Source: Stenotrophomonas sp. 704A1 (GTDB taxonomy: Bacteria > Pseudomonadota > Gammaproteobacteria > Xanthomonadales > Xanthomonadaceae). From it: 64,000 nucleotides of DNA. Shown here one piece after another: positions 45,138 through 55,989 of this stretch (positions are counted from its first letter, which is position 1; each line of letters opens with the position of its first letter). Both the position numbers and the translations under genes were made by a program. The stretch spans positions 3,497,501 through 3,561,500 of the forward strand of contig NZ_CP130831.1 in the NCBI RefSeq assembly GCF_030549525.1. Direction: 5' to 3'. The notes beneath the pieces are model-generated. The model saw only the letters and a list, made by a program, of their open reading frames with translations. It did no database searches and was not told the DNA's origin.

Positions 45138-48100
45138 CTAGACGTTGCTCTGCCGTTTTCCGCGTGCCTGGGCAATCGCTGCCACCAGCAGATCGCCCGT
45201 GACCGGCTTGCGCAGGAAACCATCGAAGCCGGCCGCCAGCACCTGCGTTTCGGCGTAGGCATCCGAACGTGCGGTCACCGCCACCAGCGGCAGTTCGTAG
45301 CCCAGTGCACGCAGCTGGCGGGCAATGGCGGTGCCATCCAGTGCCGGCAGGTCCAGGTCGAGCAGGCCGACATCGAAGCCCTCGGTCGCGATCTCCGACA
45401 GTGCGCCCAGGCCGTGCAGCACATGCACCACGCTGTGGCCGCGACCGCGCAGCAGCCCGGCGATCACCTCGGCCACGGTTGCATCATCCTCGACCAGCAG
45501 GATGCGCAGCGGCGGCAGCGCCGGCGATGCCATCGCCTCGCCCGACGCGGTGGCCTGCTGCGGCGTCCACGGCAACGGCAGGCGCACCGCGAAACGCGCG
45601 CCGCGGCCCGGCTGGCTGTCCACGTCGATGCGGCCACCCATCGCCACCGCCAGTTCCTGGCAGATCGCCAGGCCCAGCCCGCTGCCGCCATAGCGCGACG
45701 CGGTACGCGGGCCGTCGGCCTGTTCGAAGCGGTGGAACAGGCGATGCTGCTGTTCGGCGTTGATGCCCGGCCCGCTGTCGCTGACTTCGAACGTCACTGC
45801 GCCGCCGTCGGCCTCCAGCCGCGCCCCCAGCCCGACATGGCCGCGTTCTGTGAACTTGATGGCGTTGCCGAGCAGGTTGAGCAGGATCTGGCGGACCCGC
45901 ATTTCATCGCCACTGACGCTGATCGGGCCGGGCAGCGCATCCTCGCGTCGGAACGCCAGCTGGCGCTGGCTCGCCATCGGCTGCATCAGCGCCTGCACCT
46001 GGTCGAGCAGGCCGTTCAGGTCGAACGGGCGGATGTCCAGTTCCAGCCGCCCGGCCTCGATCCGTGCCAGGTCCAGCGCATCATTGACCAGCCGCAGCAG
46101 ATGGCTGCCTGCCTGCTGGATCGACCCGGCGTAGCCACGCTGTTCCGGATCCAGTTCGGTGGCCAGCAGCAGTTCGCTCATGCCCAGCACGCCGGTCATC
46201 GGCGTGCGCACCTCGTGGCCGAGGGTGGCCAGGAAGCGGCTCTTGGCCTGCGAGGCCTGCTCGGCGATCTGCTGCTTGTGCACGGTCAGCTGCCACTGCT
46301 GGCGGCGGCGCAGGCGCCGCCGGATCGACCACACCAACGCCAGCAGCAGCAACGAGCCGAGCATCACGTAGCCGAAGATCGCCATGCCACTGCGCCACCA
46401 CGGCGGCAGCACCTTGACGTGCAGCTGCTGCGAGGGCGTCCACGGGCCGCTGGCCGATGCCGCCTGCACGTCGATCGCATACACCCCGGGGGGCAGCCGC
46501 GACAAGGTCCGCTGGCCATCGCCACCCTGCTCCACCCAGTTCTGGTCGTAGCCCTGTACCCGGAACCGGTAACGGTTGCCTGCCGGGTTGGCGTAGGACA
46601 GCAGGCGCGCGTCGATCTGCAGATCGCGGTCATCCGGTCCCAGCAGCAGCGGCCCGGTGGTCGGCAGCGGCTGCCAGCCGCGGGCGTCATCACGGCGCAC
46701 CCGCACCTGCGCGATCACCAGCTGCGAGGGCGGCAGCGCCAGGTCGGCTGCATCGGGATCGAACCCGACCAGGCCGGTCTGGGTGACGGCCAGCACCCGC
46801 CCATCGGCACCGATGGCCGGCGGGCGCTGGGTGAACTCGGCGTCGAGCAGGCCATCGCGTTCGTTGAACAGCTGCACGCGCCGCAGTCTGGGATCCCAGC
46901 GCAGCAGCCCGCGTGGCGTGGTCGCCCACAGCCGCCCGTCGCGGGCCAGCGCCAGGCCGCCCATGCTGACCGGTGGCATCCCGGCGGTGGCATCCACGCG
47001 CTGGATCAGGCGCAGGCTCAACCCGTCCCACTGGTAGCGCTCGAACGCGCCCAGGCGCGCCACCCAGACCTGGTTCGGATCGATCCACAGCAGATCGTAG
47101 ATGCTGCCCGCGGACACCCCCGGCACCGCTTCGAAACGATCGGCCTGCTCGCGCCAGATGCCGAGTTCGCCCATCACCCAGGCCCGCCCGCGCGGGTCGA
47201 AGCGGATCTGTTCGATCGGTGCGTCGGTGGCGCCGTGCAGGGCGCCCAGGCTGAAACTGCGCAGCAGCCGTCCATCGGCACTGCGCTGCTGCAGCCCCAG
47301 ATTCATCACCGACACCCAGACCGTGCCATCCGGTGCCTGCCGCATCAGGTCGATGCGCTGGCGCAGGTCGGCCCCGCCTTCGATGCGCCAGTCGCGCAGC
47401 GCGCGGGTGGTCGGATCGTACTCGCTGATGCGCCCGGCACGGCCCAGCCACAGCCGCCCGTCCGGGCGCGGCAATACCGACCACACCGCGCCGCTGCCCA
47501 GTTCGCGATCGCTGGCCAGCAGGCTCAACGTGCCCTGCGCATCCAACCGGTAGACGCCGTGGGCCGAACCGACGTAATAGTTCCGGCCATCGCTGGCCGC
47601 GCTCAGCAGATACTGGCTGTCCAGCGGTTTGCCATCGACCTGGTACCAGGTGGAAAAGCGGCGCCAGTCCGGCGGCAGGTAGGCCAGGCCCTGGGTCAGC
47701 AGCGCCACCCACAGCCCCCCCTCATGATCCTGCAGCAGATCCAGCACGCCACTGTGACCGGTCAGGAAGCCACTGCCACGGTCGCCTTCCAGCCGGCGCA
47801 GCTGCTGTGCATCCCCGCGCAGCAGCCCATCGGAGGTGCCCGCCCAGTAGCCGCCCTGCCGATCGGGCAGGACCAGCGCCGAACGCAGCTGGGCGCTGCC
47901 GGCCCATGCGGGGCGGCTGACCTGGTCGTGCACGTCGACGCGGAACAGGCCGTCGCCCTGGGTTCCCACCCAGATCGCGCCGTCGCTGTCGCGGCTCAGC
48001 CGCAGCACGCTGACCGTGCCCAGTTCGCGCGGCGCGATGGCCTCGAAGGCCTGCCCGTTCCAGCGCGCCAGACCGGCCTCGGTGCCGACCCACAGCCGGC

Positions 48101-48686
48101 CCTGCGCATCGACAAGACTGCTGTAGACGGTATCGCTGGGCAACCCCCCGGGATGCGCGCGGTCGTGGCGGAAGTGGCGCAGGCTGCCGTCCTCGCCGAC
48201 GCGGCACACGCCGTGGCTGCTGCTGCCGATCCACAGCGCGCCCTCGGCGTAGGCCAGCGTCCAGAACTGCCCCTGGCAGCCCTCGCTGATGGCCTCGAAG
48301 GTCCTGAAACGCTCGCGGTCCGCATCCAGCCGGGCCAGGCCCTTGCCGTTGATGCCGACCCAGACTCGGTCGAGCGGATCCACCAGCAGGGTCTCGATTT
48401 CGTTGCCCGGCAGGGAATCGCGCTGCGTGGGGTCGTGTTCCCAGACCCGCAGCTCGCCGCCGTCGTAGCGGACCAGGCCGCCATCGGTGGCGGCCCAGAC
48501 ATGGCCCTGGCGGTCTTCGGCCAACGCCAGCACCATGCGCGACGGCAACCCTTCGGCCGCACCGAAGCGCCGCATGCGCGGTGTTTCTCCCGCCATGTCC
48601 AAGGTCGTGGCCAACGCCGAAAGCGTCCACAGCACCAGACCTGCTCCTGCGATGCCTTGGCACCACCGGCGCCAGCCGTTCGTCAT
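45138..48686 (-). CDS. Hybrid sensor histidine kinase, paralogue of the downstream kinase
   Basis: A 1182-residue protein with the same layout as its neighbour: N-terminal export signal ([17 protein letters not shown]), Reg_prop propeller repeats ([20 protein letters not shown]) and Y_Y_Y domain ([16 protein letters not shown]). A membrane helix ([19 protein letters not shown]), HisKA ([10 protein letters not shown], His near 824), HATPase ([12 protein letters not shown]) and receiver ([11 protein letters not shown], Asp near 1110) follow. The kinase parts are far more alike than the propellers, as expected if the two sense different ligands and share a partner. It lies 80 bases upstream of the other kinase on the same strand; they are probably co-transcribed. 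No separate response regulator is next to them. Confidence 0.93.
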   Translation of the reverse strand: MTNGWRRWCQGIAGAGLVLWTLSALATTLDMAGETPRMRRFGAAEGLPSRMVLALAEDRQGHVWAATDGGLVRYDGGELRVWEHDPTQRDSLPGNEIETLLVDPLDRVWVGINGKGLARLDADRERFRTFEAISEGCQGQFWTLAYAEGALWIGSSSHGVCRVGEDGSLRHFRHDRAHPGGLPSDTVYSSLVDAQGRLWVGTEAGLARWNGQAFEAIAPRELGTVSVLRLSRDSDGAIWVGTQGDGLFRVDVHDQVSRPAWAGSAQLRSALVLPDRQGGYWAGTSDGLLRGDAQQLRRLEGDRGSGFLTGHSGVLDLLQDHEGGLWVALLTQGLAYLPPDWRRFSTWYQVDGKPLDSQYLLSAASDGRNYYVGSAHGVYRLDAQGTLSLLASDRELGSGAVWSVLPRPDGRLWLGRAGRISEYDPTTRALRDWRIEGGADLRQRIDLMRQAPDGTVWVSVMNLGLQQRSADGRLLRSFSLGALHGATDAPIEQIRFDPRGRAWVMGELGIWREQADRFEAVPGVSAGSIYDLLWIDPNQVWVARLGAFERYQWDGLSLRLIQRVDATAGMPPVSMGGLALARDGRLWATTPRGLLRWDPRLRRVQLFNERDGLLDAEFTQRPPAIGADGRVLAVTQTGLVGFDPDAADLALPPSQLVIAQVRVRRDDARGWQPLPTTGPLLLGPDDRDLQIDARLLSYANPAGNRYRFRVQGYDQNWVEQGGDGQRTLSRLPPGVYAIDVQAASASGPWTPSQQLHVKVLPPWWRSGMAIFGYVMLGSLLLLALVWSIRRRLRRRQQWQLTVHKQQIAEQASQAKSRFLATLGHEVRTPMTGVLGMSELLLATELDPEQRGYAGSIQQAGSHLLRLVNDALDLARIEAGRLELDIRPFDLNGLLDQVQALMQPMASQRQLAFRREDALPGPISVSGDEMRVRQILLNLLGNAIKFTERGHVGLGARLEADGGAVTFEVSDSGPGINAEQQHRLFHRFEQADGPRTASRYGGSGLGLAICQELAVAMGGRIDVDSQPGRGARFAVRLPLPWTPQQATASGEAMASPALPPLRILLVEDDATVAEVIAGLLRGRGHSVVHVLHGLGALSEIATEGFDVGLLDLDLPALDGTAIARQLRALGYELPLVAVTARSDAYAETQVLAAGFDGFLRKPVTGDLLVAAIAQARGKRQSNV

Positions 48687-48734
48687 CCTGAACCCCCTGT
48701 CCTGTCCCGATTGTCACACACGGTCGGGGCCATC

Positions 48735-48783
48735 GCTGCAACAGCCTGTTTCCAGCCGCATCGCCACCACGAACTGTTGCAGC
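48735..48783. promoter_or_regulatory. 10-bp inverted repeat in the divergent kinase/YceI promoter region
   Basis: GCTGCAACAG at 48735-48744 and its complement CTGTTGCAGC at 48774-48783 are centred 39 bases apart. The gap lies between the kinase start (48686) and the YceI start (48850). It could bind a regulator of either transcript; evidence is symmetry only. Confidence 0.4.
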
Positions 48784-48849
48784 CGTGCACACAGCGTTGC
48801 CGGGAGCCTGTGGGTATGATCGAACGACCTTTTCCAGAGCCCTTCGCCC

Positions 48850-49494
48850 ATGCGCTTCTGCCTGGCCCTGCTGCCGATGCTGCTTGCCACCGCCCCCGCC
48901 TGGGCCGGCACCGAGGCCTACCGCATCGATCCGGTGCATACCCGCGTGCTGTTTGCGATCGACCACGCCGGGTACTCGCAGGCGCTGGGCACGATCTCCG
49001 GAAGCCAGGGCCATCTGCAGTTCGATAGCGACAACTGGCAGGACGCGACCCTGGAGGTCGAGATCCCGGTGTCGCGATTGGACCTCGGGGATGCCAAATG
49101 GAACCAGGCCACCCTGGCCCGCAGCCTGCTGGATGGCGAACGCTTCCCCACCGCGCGCTTCGTGTCCAGCCGGGTCGAACCGATCGATGACCAGCGTGCG
49201 CGGGTGGTCGGCACCCTGACCCTGCGCGGGGTCAGCCAGGAGGTCACGCTGGACGTGACCCGCAATGCGGTCAAGCGCTACCCGCTGCCCCCGTTCCGGC
49301 GCACCGCCGGCTTCTCGGCGACCACCACGTTGAGCCGGAGCGCATTCGGCATTACCGCCTGGCCGGGCGTAATCGGCGACACCGTGCAGGTCAGGATCGA
49401 GGCTGAAGCCACCCTCGACCGCAGCGACAGGCCGGGAACTCCCGCCCCGGACGCACACTCCGACAGCCAGACGGCCCCCAAGGATCCTTCATGA
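48850..49494 (+). CDS. YceI family periplasmic protein (first of two)
   Basis: A 214-residue protein with a signal peptide (LALLPMLLATAPAWA) and a YceI lipocalin-like barrel: YRIDPVHTRVLFAIDHAGYS, LEVEIPVSRLDLGD, LTLRGVSQEVTL and FSATTTLSRSAFGI. A Pro/Asp/Ser-rich tail ends it. Family knowledge: YceI proteins bind isoprenoid lipids such as ubiquinone and are often next to cytochrome b561. Its stop overlaps the b561 start by four bases (49491-49494). Confidence 0.92.
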   Translation: MRFCLALLPMLLATAPAWAGTEAYRIDPVHTRVLFAIDHAGYSQALGTISGSQGHLQFDSDNWQDATLEVEIPVSRLDLGDAKWNQATLARSLLDGERFPTARFVSSRVEPIDDQRARVVGTLTLRGVSQEVTLDVTRNAVKRYPLPPFRRTAGFSATTTLSRSAFGITAWPGVIGDTVQVRIEAEATLDRSDRPGTPAPDAHSDSQTAPKDPS

Positions 49495-50063
49495 CCGCCA
49501 AGAACACCCCCGCCGCCTGGGGCAGCGTCAGCCAGACCCTGCACTGGTTGATCGCCCTGCTGATCCTCACCCTCGGCGTGGTCGGCCTGACCATGGGCGA
49601 GCTGCCCAAGACCCCGAAGTACTTCTGGGTCTACACCGCGCACAAATCGATCGGCATCACCGTGCTGGCACTGGTGCTGCTGCGCCTGGGCTGGCGCCTG
49701 TATGCCGGCGCGCCCAGGCCGGTGCCGGGCGTGCCCAGCTGGCAGGAGCGCATCGCCAGTGCCACCCACGTGCTGCTGTATGTGCTGATGTTCGCCATTC
49801 CGCTGTCGGGCTGGCTGTACGACTCGGCCAGCGGCCTGCGTCCGTTCCGCTGGTTCGGCCTGGTCGATGTGCCCAAGCTGAGCGGCCCCGACCCGCAGGT
49901 CGTGGCGGTCTCCCACGCCATCCACGAGTATGGATTCTGGCTGTTGATCGCGGTGGTGCTGGCCCACGCCGGCGCCGCCTTCTACCACCACCTGTTCCAG
50001 CGCGACGCCACGCTGTCCCGGATGTTGCCGCGCGGCTGGCTCGCCTCTCCCCAGAAGGACTGA
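49491..50063 (+). CDS. Cytochrome b561 family di-heme membrane protein
   Basis: A 190-residue protein with four helices (LHWLIALLILTLGVVGLTMG, HKSIGITVLALVLLRLGWRL, VLLYVLMFAIPLSGWLYD, HEYGFWLLIAVVLAHAGAAFYHH). His residues at LHWL, AHKS, HVLLY and HAGAAFYHH could ligate two b hemes. It probably moves electrons between quinol and a periplasmic acceptor. It sits between two YceI genes in a tight operon. Confidence 0.92.
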   Translation: MTAKNTPAAWGSVSQTLHWLIALLILTLGVVGLTMGELPKTPKYFWVYTAHKSIGITVLALVLLRLGWRLYAGAPRPVPGVPSWQERIASATHVLLYVLMFAIPLSGWLYDSASGLRPFRWFGLVDVPKLSGPDPQVVAVSHAIHEYGFWLLIAVVLAHAGAAFYHHLFQRDATLSRMLPRGWLASPQKD

Positions 50064-50066
50064 ACG

Positions 50067-50639
50067 ATGACCCTGAAACTGACCACCCCGGCCGCCGTGG
50101 CCGCCGCCCTGGCCGGCATGCTGGCCGCCGCTCCGGTGTTTGCCGCCGACTACGCGCAGGCGCCGGGCGCCGGTTCGTTCCTGGCCTTCGCCAGCAAGTA
50201 CGACGGCGAAGTGTTCACCGGCAGCTTCCCCGGTTTTGCGACCCGGCTCAGCTTCGACCCGGCCAACCCGGCCGCCGGATCGCTGGACGTGGTGATTCCG
50301 CTGGCCGGCGCCAAGAGCGGCAACAGCGACCGTGACTCGACCCTGCAGGGCGCGGACTTCTTCAATGTCGGCAAGTTCGCCACCGCGCGCTACACCGCCA
50401 AGGGCTTCCGCGCGATCGGCAACGACCAGTTCGCTGCCGACGGCACGCTGGAACTGCGGGGTGTCAGCAAGCCGGTCACCTTCACCTTCAGCTGGAAGCC
50501 GGGTGCGCAGCCGGTGCTGACCGGCAAGGCCACGGTCAAGCGCCTGGACTTCGGCGTGGGCGGCGGCGACTGGGCCGATACCAAGACCATCCCCGACGAA
50601 ACCGCGATCAGCACGATCGTGAAGTTCAACCCGAAATAA
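50067..50639 (+). CDS. YceI family periplasmic protein (second of two)
   Basis: A 190-residue protein with a signal peptide (AALAGMLAAAPVFAADY) and a YceI barrel (SFLAFASKYDGEVFTGSFPG, LDVVIPLAGAKSGN, GTLELRGVSKPVTFTF, FGVGGGDWADT). It is more diverged than the first copy and lacks the classic HS/HT segment after the first strand. It starts three bases after the b561 stop, so the three genes form one operon. The two YceI proteins may bind different isoprenoids. Confidence 0.9.
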   Translation: MTLKLTTPAAVAAALAGMLAAAPVFAADYAQAPGAGSFLAFASKYDGEVFTGSFPGFATRLSFDPANPAAGSLDVVIPLAGAKSGNSDRDSTLQGADFFNVGKFATARYTAKGFRAIGNDQFAADGTLELRGVSKPVTFTFSWKPGAQPVLTGKATVKRLDFGVGGGDWADTKTIPDETAISTIVKFNPK

Positions 50640-50661
50640 GACGCGTCCCACGCCGTCACCG

Positions 50662-50727
50662 CCGCCGGGCATGGCCCGGCGCGACCGAAGCCCCCTGGAA
50701 CAGGGTAGCGCCGGGCCATGCCCGGCG
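50662..50727. repeat. SMAG/REP dimer
   Basis: Left unit CGCCGGGCATGGCCCGGCGC followed by GACC, so its GTAG head is altered. Right unit GTAGCGCCGGGCCATGCCCG then GCG at 50705-50727. It lies between the convergent YceI and glutaredoxin-like genes. Confidence 0.8.
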
Positions 50728-50730
50728 GAT

Positions 50731-50958
50731 TCAACCTGCGGCCAGCCAGGCCTGCACCCTGGCCGCGTCGAACGGCCAGTCCAGCTCGCGGTCGCCGCGC
50801 TCATCGCGCAGCACCGGTACCCGCGCGCCATAGCGCGCCTCCAGCCCCGGCTGGTCGTCCAGGAACACCGACTCGAACTCCGGCGCACGCGCCCGCGCCA
50901 GTTCGGCCAGCGCCATGTCGCACAGGTGGCAGTCGTCGCGCTGGAACAGGATCAACAC
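50731..50958 (-). CDS. Glutaredoxin-like protein (DUF836 type)
   Basis: A 75-residue thioredoxin-fold protein with CHLC near the N-terminus, VFLDDQPGLEARYGARVPVL with the cis-Pro, and LDWPFD. The start is GTG at 50958, preceded by GGGAG. Its redox partner is unknown. It is divergent from sdaA. Confidence 0.82.
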   Translation of the reverse strand: MLILFQRDDCHLCDMALAELARARAPEFESVFLDDQPGLEARYGARVPVLRDERGDRELDWPFDAARVQAWLAAG

Positions 50959-51059
50959 CGGCGTTCGCTCCCTTCGGCGGAATGCTGCGCCGCAGTCATG
51001 GAACGGCGGCGTGAACCGCTAGAATAGCGTTCTCTCCCGGTACCCGCAGTACGGCAACC

Positions 51060-52442
<1,383 letters not shown>

Positions 52443-52445
52443 GGC

Positions 52446-52471
52446 GTAGCGCCGGGCCCATGCTCGGCGCC
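52446..52471 (+). repeat. Degenerate SMAG/REP palindrome
   Basis: GTAGCGCCGGGCCCATGCTC then GGCGCC, with an extra C and a mismatch in the stem, directly after sdaA. Confidence 0.6.
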
Positions 52472-52605
52472 GCATGACGGCCTGCATCCGGGCCCTTGGC
52501 AGAGTCGGCCGTGGGTCGACCAGCGCGCGCAGCGCGACGCTGCGCAACGCGACATCGTCACTGCGTTCCGGTTAGGCTCGGGGCTCCCCTGCCCCGGACT
52601 GCCCC

Positions 52606-53610
52606 ATGCGCGTGATCGCCACCGCCCTGCTCGCCTGCCTCCCGCTGAGCGCCCTGGCCGCACCCGCCGCACCCACCTACGGGCCGCGGCTGGAAGGCTT
52701 CGACTACGGCTATCCGGTAAAGACATTCGCGCTGGACTCGCAGCGCCAACCGCTGGAAATGGCCTACCTGGACATCGCACCGAAGAAAGCGGCGATCGGC
52801 GTGGTGGTACTGCTTCACGGCAAGAACTTCTGTGCGGCCACCTGGAAGGAAACGATCAGGCCGCTGCTGGCCGCCGGTTACCGGGTGATCGCACCGGACC
52901 AGGTGGGTTTCTGCAAATCCAGCAAGCCCGAGCGCTACCAGTACTCCTTCGCGCAGCTGGCGGCCAATACCCACGCCCTGCTGCAGCAGCTGCAGCTCGG
53001 CGGCCAGCCGGTGCACCTGGTGGGCCATTCGATGGGGGGCATGCTGGCTGTGCGCTACGCGCTGATGTATCCGCAGGACCTGCGCAGCCTGTCACTGGTC
53101 AACCCGATCGGCCTGGAGGACTGGAAGGCCTTGGGCGTGCCGTGGCGCAGCGTCGATGCCTGGTATGCGGGCGAGCTGAAGATCACCTATGACAGCATCC
53201 GCCGCTACCAGCTGGAGGTGTACTACGACGGCAGATGGAAGCCGGCCTACGAACCCTGGGCACGCATGCAGTCCGGCATGTACGCGGGCCCGGGCCGGGA
53301 TGCCGTCGCCTGGAGCCAGGCACTGGCCTCGGACATGGTGTTCAACCAGCCGGTGGTCTACGAACTCAAGCACCTGCAGGTTCCGACCACGCTGTTCATC
53401 GGCCAGAAGGACCGCACGGCGATCGGCCGCGACCTGGCAGCGCCCGGACTGAAGGCCACGCTGGGCAACTATCCGGTGCTGGGCAGGGCCGCCACCGCGG
53501 CCATTCCCGGCGCGACGCTGGTCGAGTTCGCTGAGCTTGGGCATTCCCCGCAGGTGCAGGATCCCAAGCAGTTCAACGCAGCGCTGTTGAAGGTGTTGAA
53601 GACACGTTGA
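52606..53610 (+). CDS. Secreted alpha/beta hydrolase
   Basis: A 334-residue protein with a signal peptide (ALLACLPLSALAAP). The alpha/beta hydrolase core has the oxyanion motif LHGKNFCAATWKE, nucleophile elbow GHSMGG, and DRTAIG near the acid position. The likely catalytic His lies in ELGHSPQVQDP. The position of the catalytic triad is complete, so it is probably an active esterase or hydrolase in the periplasm. Substrate unknown. Confidence 0.85.
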   Translation: MRVIATALLACLPLSALAAPAAPTYGPRLEGFDYGYPVKTFALDSQRQPLEMAYLDIAPKKAAIGVVVLLHGKNFCAATWKETIRPLLAAGYRVIAPDQVGFCKSSKPERYQYSFAQLAANTHALLQQLQLGGQPVHLVGHSMGGMLAVRYALMYPQDLRSLSLVNPIGLEDWKALGVPWRSVDAWYAGELKITYDSIRRYQLEVYYDGRWKPAYEPWARMQSGMYAGPGRDAVAWSQALASDMVFNQPVVYELKHLQVPTTLFIGQKDRTAIGRDLAAPGLKATLGNYPVLGRAATAAIPGATLVEFAELGHSPQVQDPKQFNAALLKVLKTR

Positions 53611-53649
53611 GGCGCTGGGCAGGCGCGGCGTCGCCCGGCGGACGTGAAC

Positions 53650-53675
53650 GCTAGCGCCGGGCCATGCCCGGCGGC
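53650..53675 (+). repeat. SMAG/REP palindrome with altered head
   Basis: CTAGCGCCGGGCCATGCCCG then GCGG; the GTAG head is CTAG. Between the convergent hydrolase and hom genes. Confidence 0.65.
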
Positions 53676-53689
53676 ACAGCGGCATCCGT

Positions 53690-54757
53690 TCAACCGGCAA
53701 TACGCAGCACATCATCCAGCAGCGCCGCAGCGGTCACTTCCGCACCCGCGCCCGGCCCCTGGATCAGCAGCGGCTGCACACGGTAGCGGTCACTGTGGAT
53801 CGCAACGCGGTTGTCGGTGCCCGCGCCCTGTGCCAACGGATGGTCGGCCGCCAGTTCACGCAGGCCAACCTGCGCGCCGTCGGTGTCGACACGGCCCACA
53901 AACCGCAGCACCCGTCCGTTCTCGCGTGCCTGCTGCCAGCGCGCCTGCAGCGGGGCATCCAGCTGCTCCAGCGCCGCCACCGCCTCGTCCAGCGGCAGGG
54001 CCGCCAGCGCCGGCGGCACCAGCGACTCCACCTGCACCTGCGAAGCGTCCAGCGCCAGCCCACTGCTGCGGGCCAGGATCAGCAACTTGCGCCGCACGTC
54101 CTCGCCGGACAGATCCAGCCGCGGATCCGGCTCGGTGTAACCGGCGGCGCGTGCTTCGCGCACCGCTGCCGAAAACGGCGTGCGGCCATCGTATCGGTGG
54201 AACAGCCATGCCAGGGAACCGGACAGCACACCCTCGATGGCGTGGATGTGGTCGCCGCCCGCCAGCAGGGCGCGCAGGCTGCTGAGCAGTGGCAGGCCCG
54301 CGCCGACGGTGGCGCTGTCGCCGTAGCGCGCGCCGGTATCGGCGCTGTGTTCGGCGATGGCCTGTGCCCGTGCCAGCTGCGCGCCACGGCCCAGCTTGTT
54401 GGCGGTCACCACATGTACGCCGCGCGCCAGCCACTGCGCGTGGCGCGCGGCCACGTCTTCGCTGGCGGTGGCATCGACCACCACGTCGCCACGCTCCAGG
54501 CCTTCGGCGCTGGCCCACGGCGGCGCGTTCTTGCCATCCCGCGGCGCGCGCCGCGCCAGTTCCAGCGGCAGCGCCAGATCACGGTCGATCGCCAGTGCGG
54601 TGCGCGAGTTGGCCAGCCACTGCACGCTGGGCAAGGCCAGCCCGCGCGCCTGCAGCGCCTGGTAGCGCTGCACGAAGGCCGAGCCGACCGTACCCGTGCC
54701 CAGCAGCGCCAGTCGCCCCACCGCCAGCGCGGGAACCTCCGCGGCCAGCGCGCTCAT
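53690..54757 (-). CDS. hom: Homoserine dehydrogenase, monofunctional
   Basis: A 355-residue protein with an NAD(P)-binding start (LALLGTGTVGSAFVQRY), VVDATASEDVA, VTANKLGRGA and the catalytic segment EGVLSGSLAWLF then TEPDPRLDLSGEDVRRKLLILAR with the active-site Asp/Lys. There is no aspartokinase part and no ACT domain. It reduces aspartate semialdehyde to homoserine. Its start overlaps the metB stop (54754-54757). As last gene of the metX-metB-hom operon it would be under the SAM riboswitch, a supply gene for methionine synthesis. Confidence 0.93.
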   Translation of the reverse strand: MSALAAEVPALAVGRLALLGTGTVGSAFVQRYQALQARGLALPSVQWLANSRTALAIDRDLALPLELARRAPRDGKNAPPWASAEGLERGDVVVDATASEDVAARHAQWLARGVHVVTANKLGRGAQLARAQAIAEHSADTGARYGDSATVGAGLPLLSSLRALLAGGDHIHAIEGVLSGSLAWLFHRYDGRTPFSAAVREARAAGYTEPDPRLDLSGEDVRRKLLILARSSGLALDASQVQVESLVPPALAALPLDEAVAALEQLDAPLQARWQQARENGRVLRFVGRVDTDGAQVGLRELAADHPLAQGAGTDNRVAIHSDRYRVQPLLIQGPGAGAEVTAAALLDDVLRIAG

Positions 54758-55989
54758 GCGTCCACCACCTGTTTGTGGCGTGCCGGCGCATCGACCACCA
54801 CAGCGGCGCGCTCCAGCGCCGCCGCCAGGTCGGCCAGCAGGTCACGCTCGCCTTCGATGCCGACCGACAGGCGCAGCAGGCCTTCACTGATGCCGGCAGC
54901 CGCGCGGGCTTCGGCGCTCATGGCCGCATGGGTCATGGTGGCCGGATGCGCGACCAGGCTCTCCACACCGCCCAGCGATTCGGCCAGGGTGAAGTAGCGC
55001 AGACCATCGACGAACGCGCGCACGCCCGCGTGCGGATCCTCGCCCGCGCAGCCGGTCAGCTCGAAGGACAGCATCGCGCCGAATCCGCTCTGCTGGCGGG
55101 CGGCGATGGCATGGCCGGGGTGATCGGCCAGCCCCGGGTAGTACACCCGGGCAACGGCCGGATGCGCGTCGAGCAGGGCGACGATCGCGGCGGTGTTCTC
55201 CTGGTGCGCGCGCAGCCGGGCGTCCAGCGTGCGCAGGCCGCGCAGGGTCAGGAACGCATCGAACGGCGAACCGGTCAGGCCCAGCGCATTGCCCCACCAC
55301 ACCAGCTGCTCATGCACTGCCGGGTCACGCGCGATCACCGCACCGCCGACCACATCGCTGTGGCCGTTGATGTACTTGGTGGTCGAATGCAGGACCACGT
55401 CCGCGCCAAACGACAGCGGCTGCTGCAGCGCCGGCGACAGGAAGGTGTTGTCCACCACCACCAGCGCCCCGGCCTTGTGCGCGGCATCGATGACGAAGCG
55501 CAGGTCGGTGATGCGCAGCAGCGGATTGGACGGGGTTTCCACCAGCACCAGCTTCGGCTGGGTCGCCAGTGCCTGCGCCAGTGCGCGCGGGTCGGTCAGG
55601 TCGGCGGTCACCAGCTGGAAGTGGCCCTTTTTCGCCAGCGCGTTGAACAGGCGCCAGCTGCCACCATACGCATCATGCGGCACCACCAGGGTGTCGCCGG
55701 GCTGCAACAGGGCGTTCAGCACCAGGTTGATCGCCCCCATGCCGGTCGCAGTGACCACCCCGCCCGCACCGCCTTCCAGTTCGGCCAGGGCCTCCCCCAG
55801 CAGATCGCGCGTCGGGTTGCCACTGCGCGTGTAATCGTACTGCCGCTTGTTGCCGAAACCATCGAAGCTGAAGTTCGAGGACAGCACGATCGGCGGCGTG
55901 ACCGCCCCGTGGGCGGTATCACGATCGATGCCGGCGCGGACGGCGGCAGTGGTGCGACAACAGGACGACTCGGCGGCGTGCAGGCTCAT
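54754..55989 (-). CDS. metB: Cystathionine gamma-synthase / O-acylhomoserine thiol-lyase
   Basis: A 411-residue PLP enzyme of the Cys/Met metabolism family: YDYTRSGNPTRDLLGEAL, ATGMGAINLVL, VVDNTFLSPALQQP, the PLP-lysine motif HSTTKYINGHSD and RYFTLAESLGGVESL. It joins cysteine or sulfide to an acylhomoserine. Whether it makes cystathionine or homocysteine directly cannot be told from sequence. ATGA overlaps couple it to metX (55986-55989) and hom. Confidence 0.9.
   Translation of the reverse strand: MSLHAAESSCCRTTAAVRAGIDRDTAHGAVTPPIVLSSNFSFDGFGNKRQYDYTRSGNPTRDLLGEALAELEGGAGGVVTATGMGAINLVLNALLQPGDTLVVPHDAYGGSWRLFNALAKKGHFQLVTADLTDPRALAQALATQPKLVLVETPSNPLLRITDLRFVIDAAHKAGALVVVDNTFLSPALQQPLSFGADVVLHSTTKYINGHSDVVGGAVIARDPAVHEQLVWWGNALGLTGSPFDAFLTLRGLRTLDARLRAHQENTAAIVALLDAHPAVARVYYPGLADHPGHAIAARQQSGFGAMLSFELTGCAGEDPHAGVRAFVDGLRYFTLAESLGGVESLVAHPATMTHAAMSAEARAAAGISEGLLRLSVGIEGERDLLADLAAALERAAVVVDAPARHKQVVDA

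Noticed and set aside
45081..49028. A 1315-residue open frame on the plus strand
   Set aside because: Antisense to the hybrid kinase at 45138-48686; low-complexity Gln/Ala/Arg/His-rich composition typical of a shadow frame.
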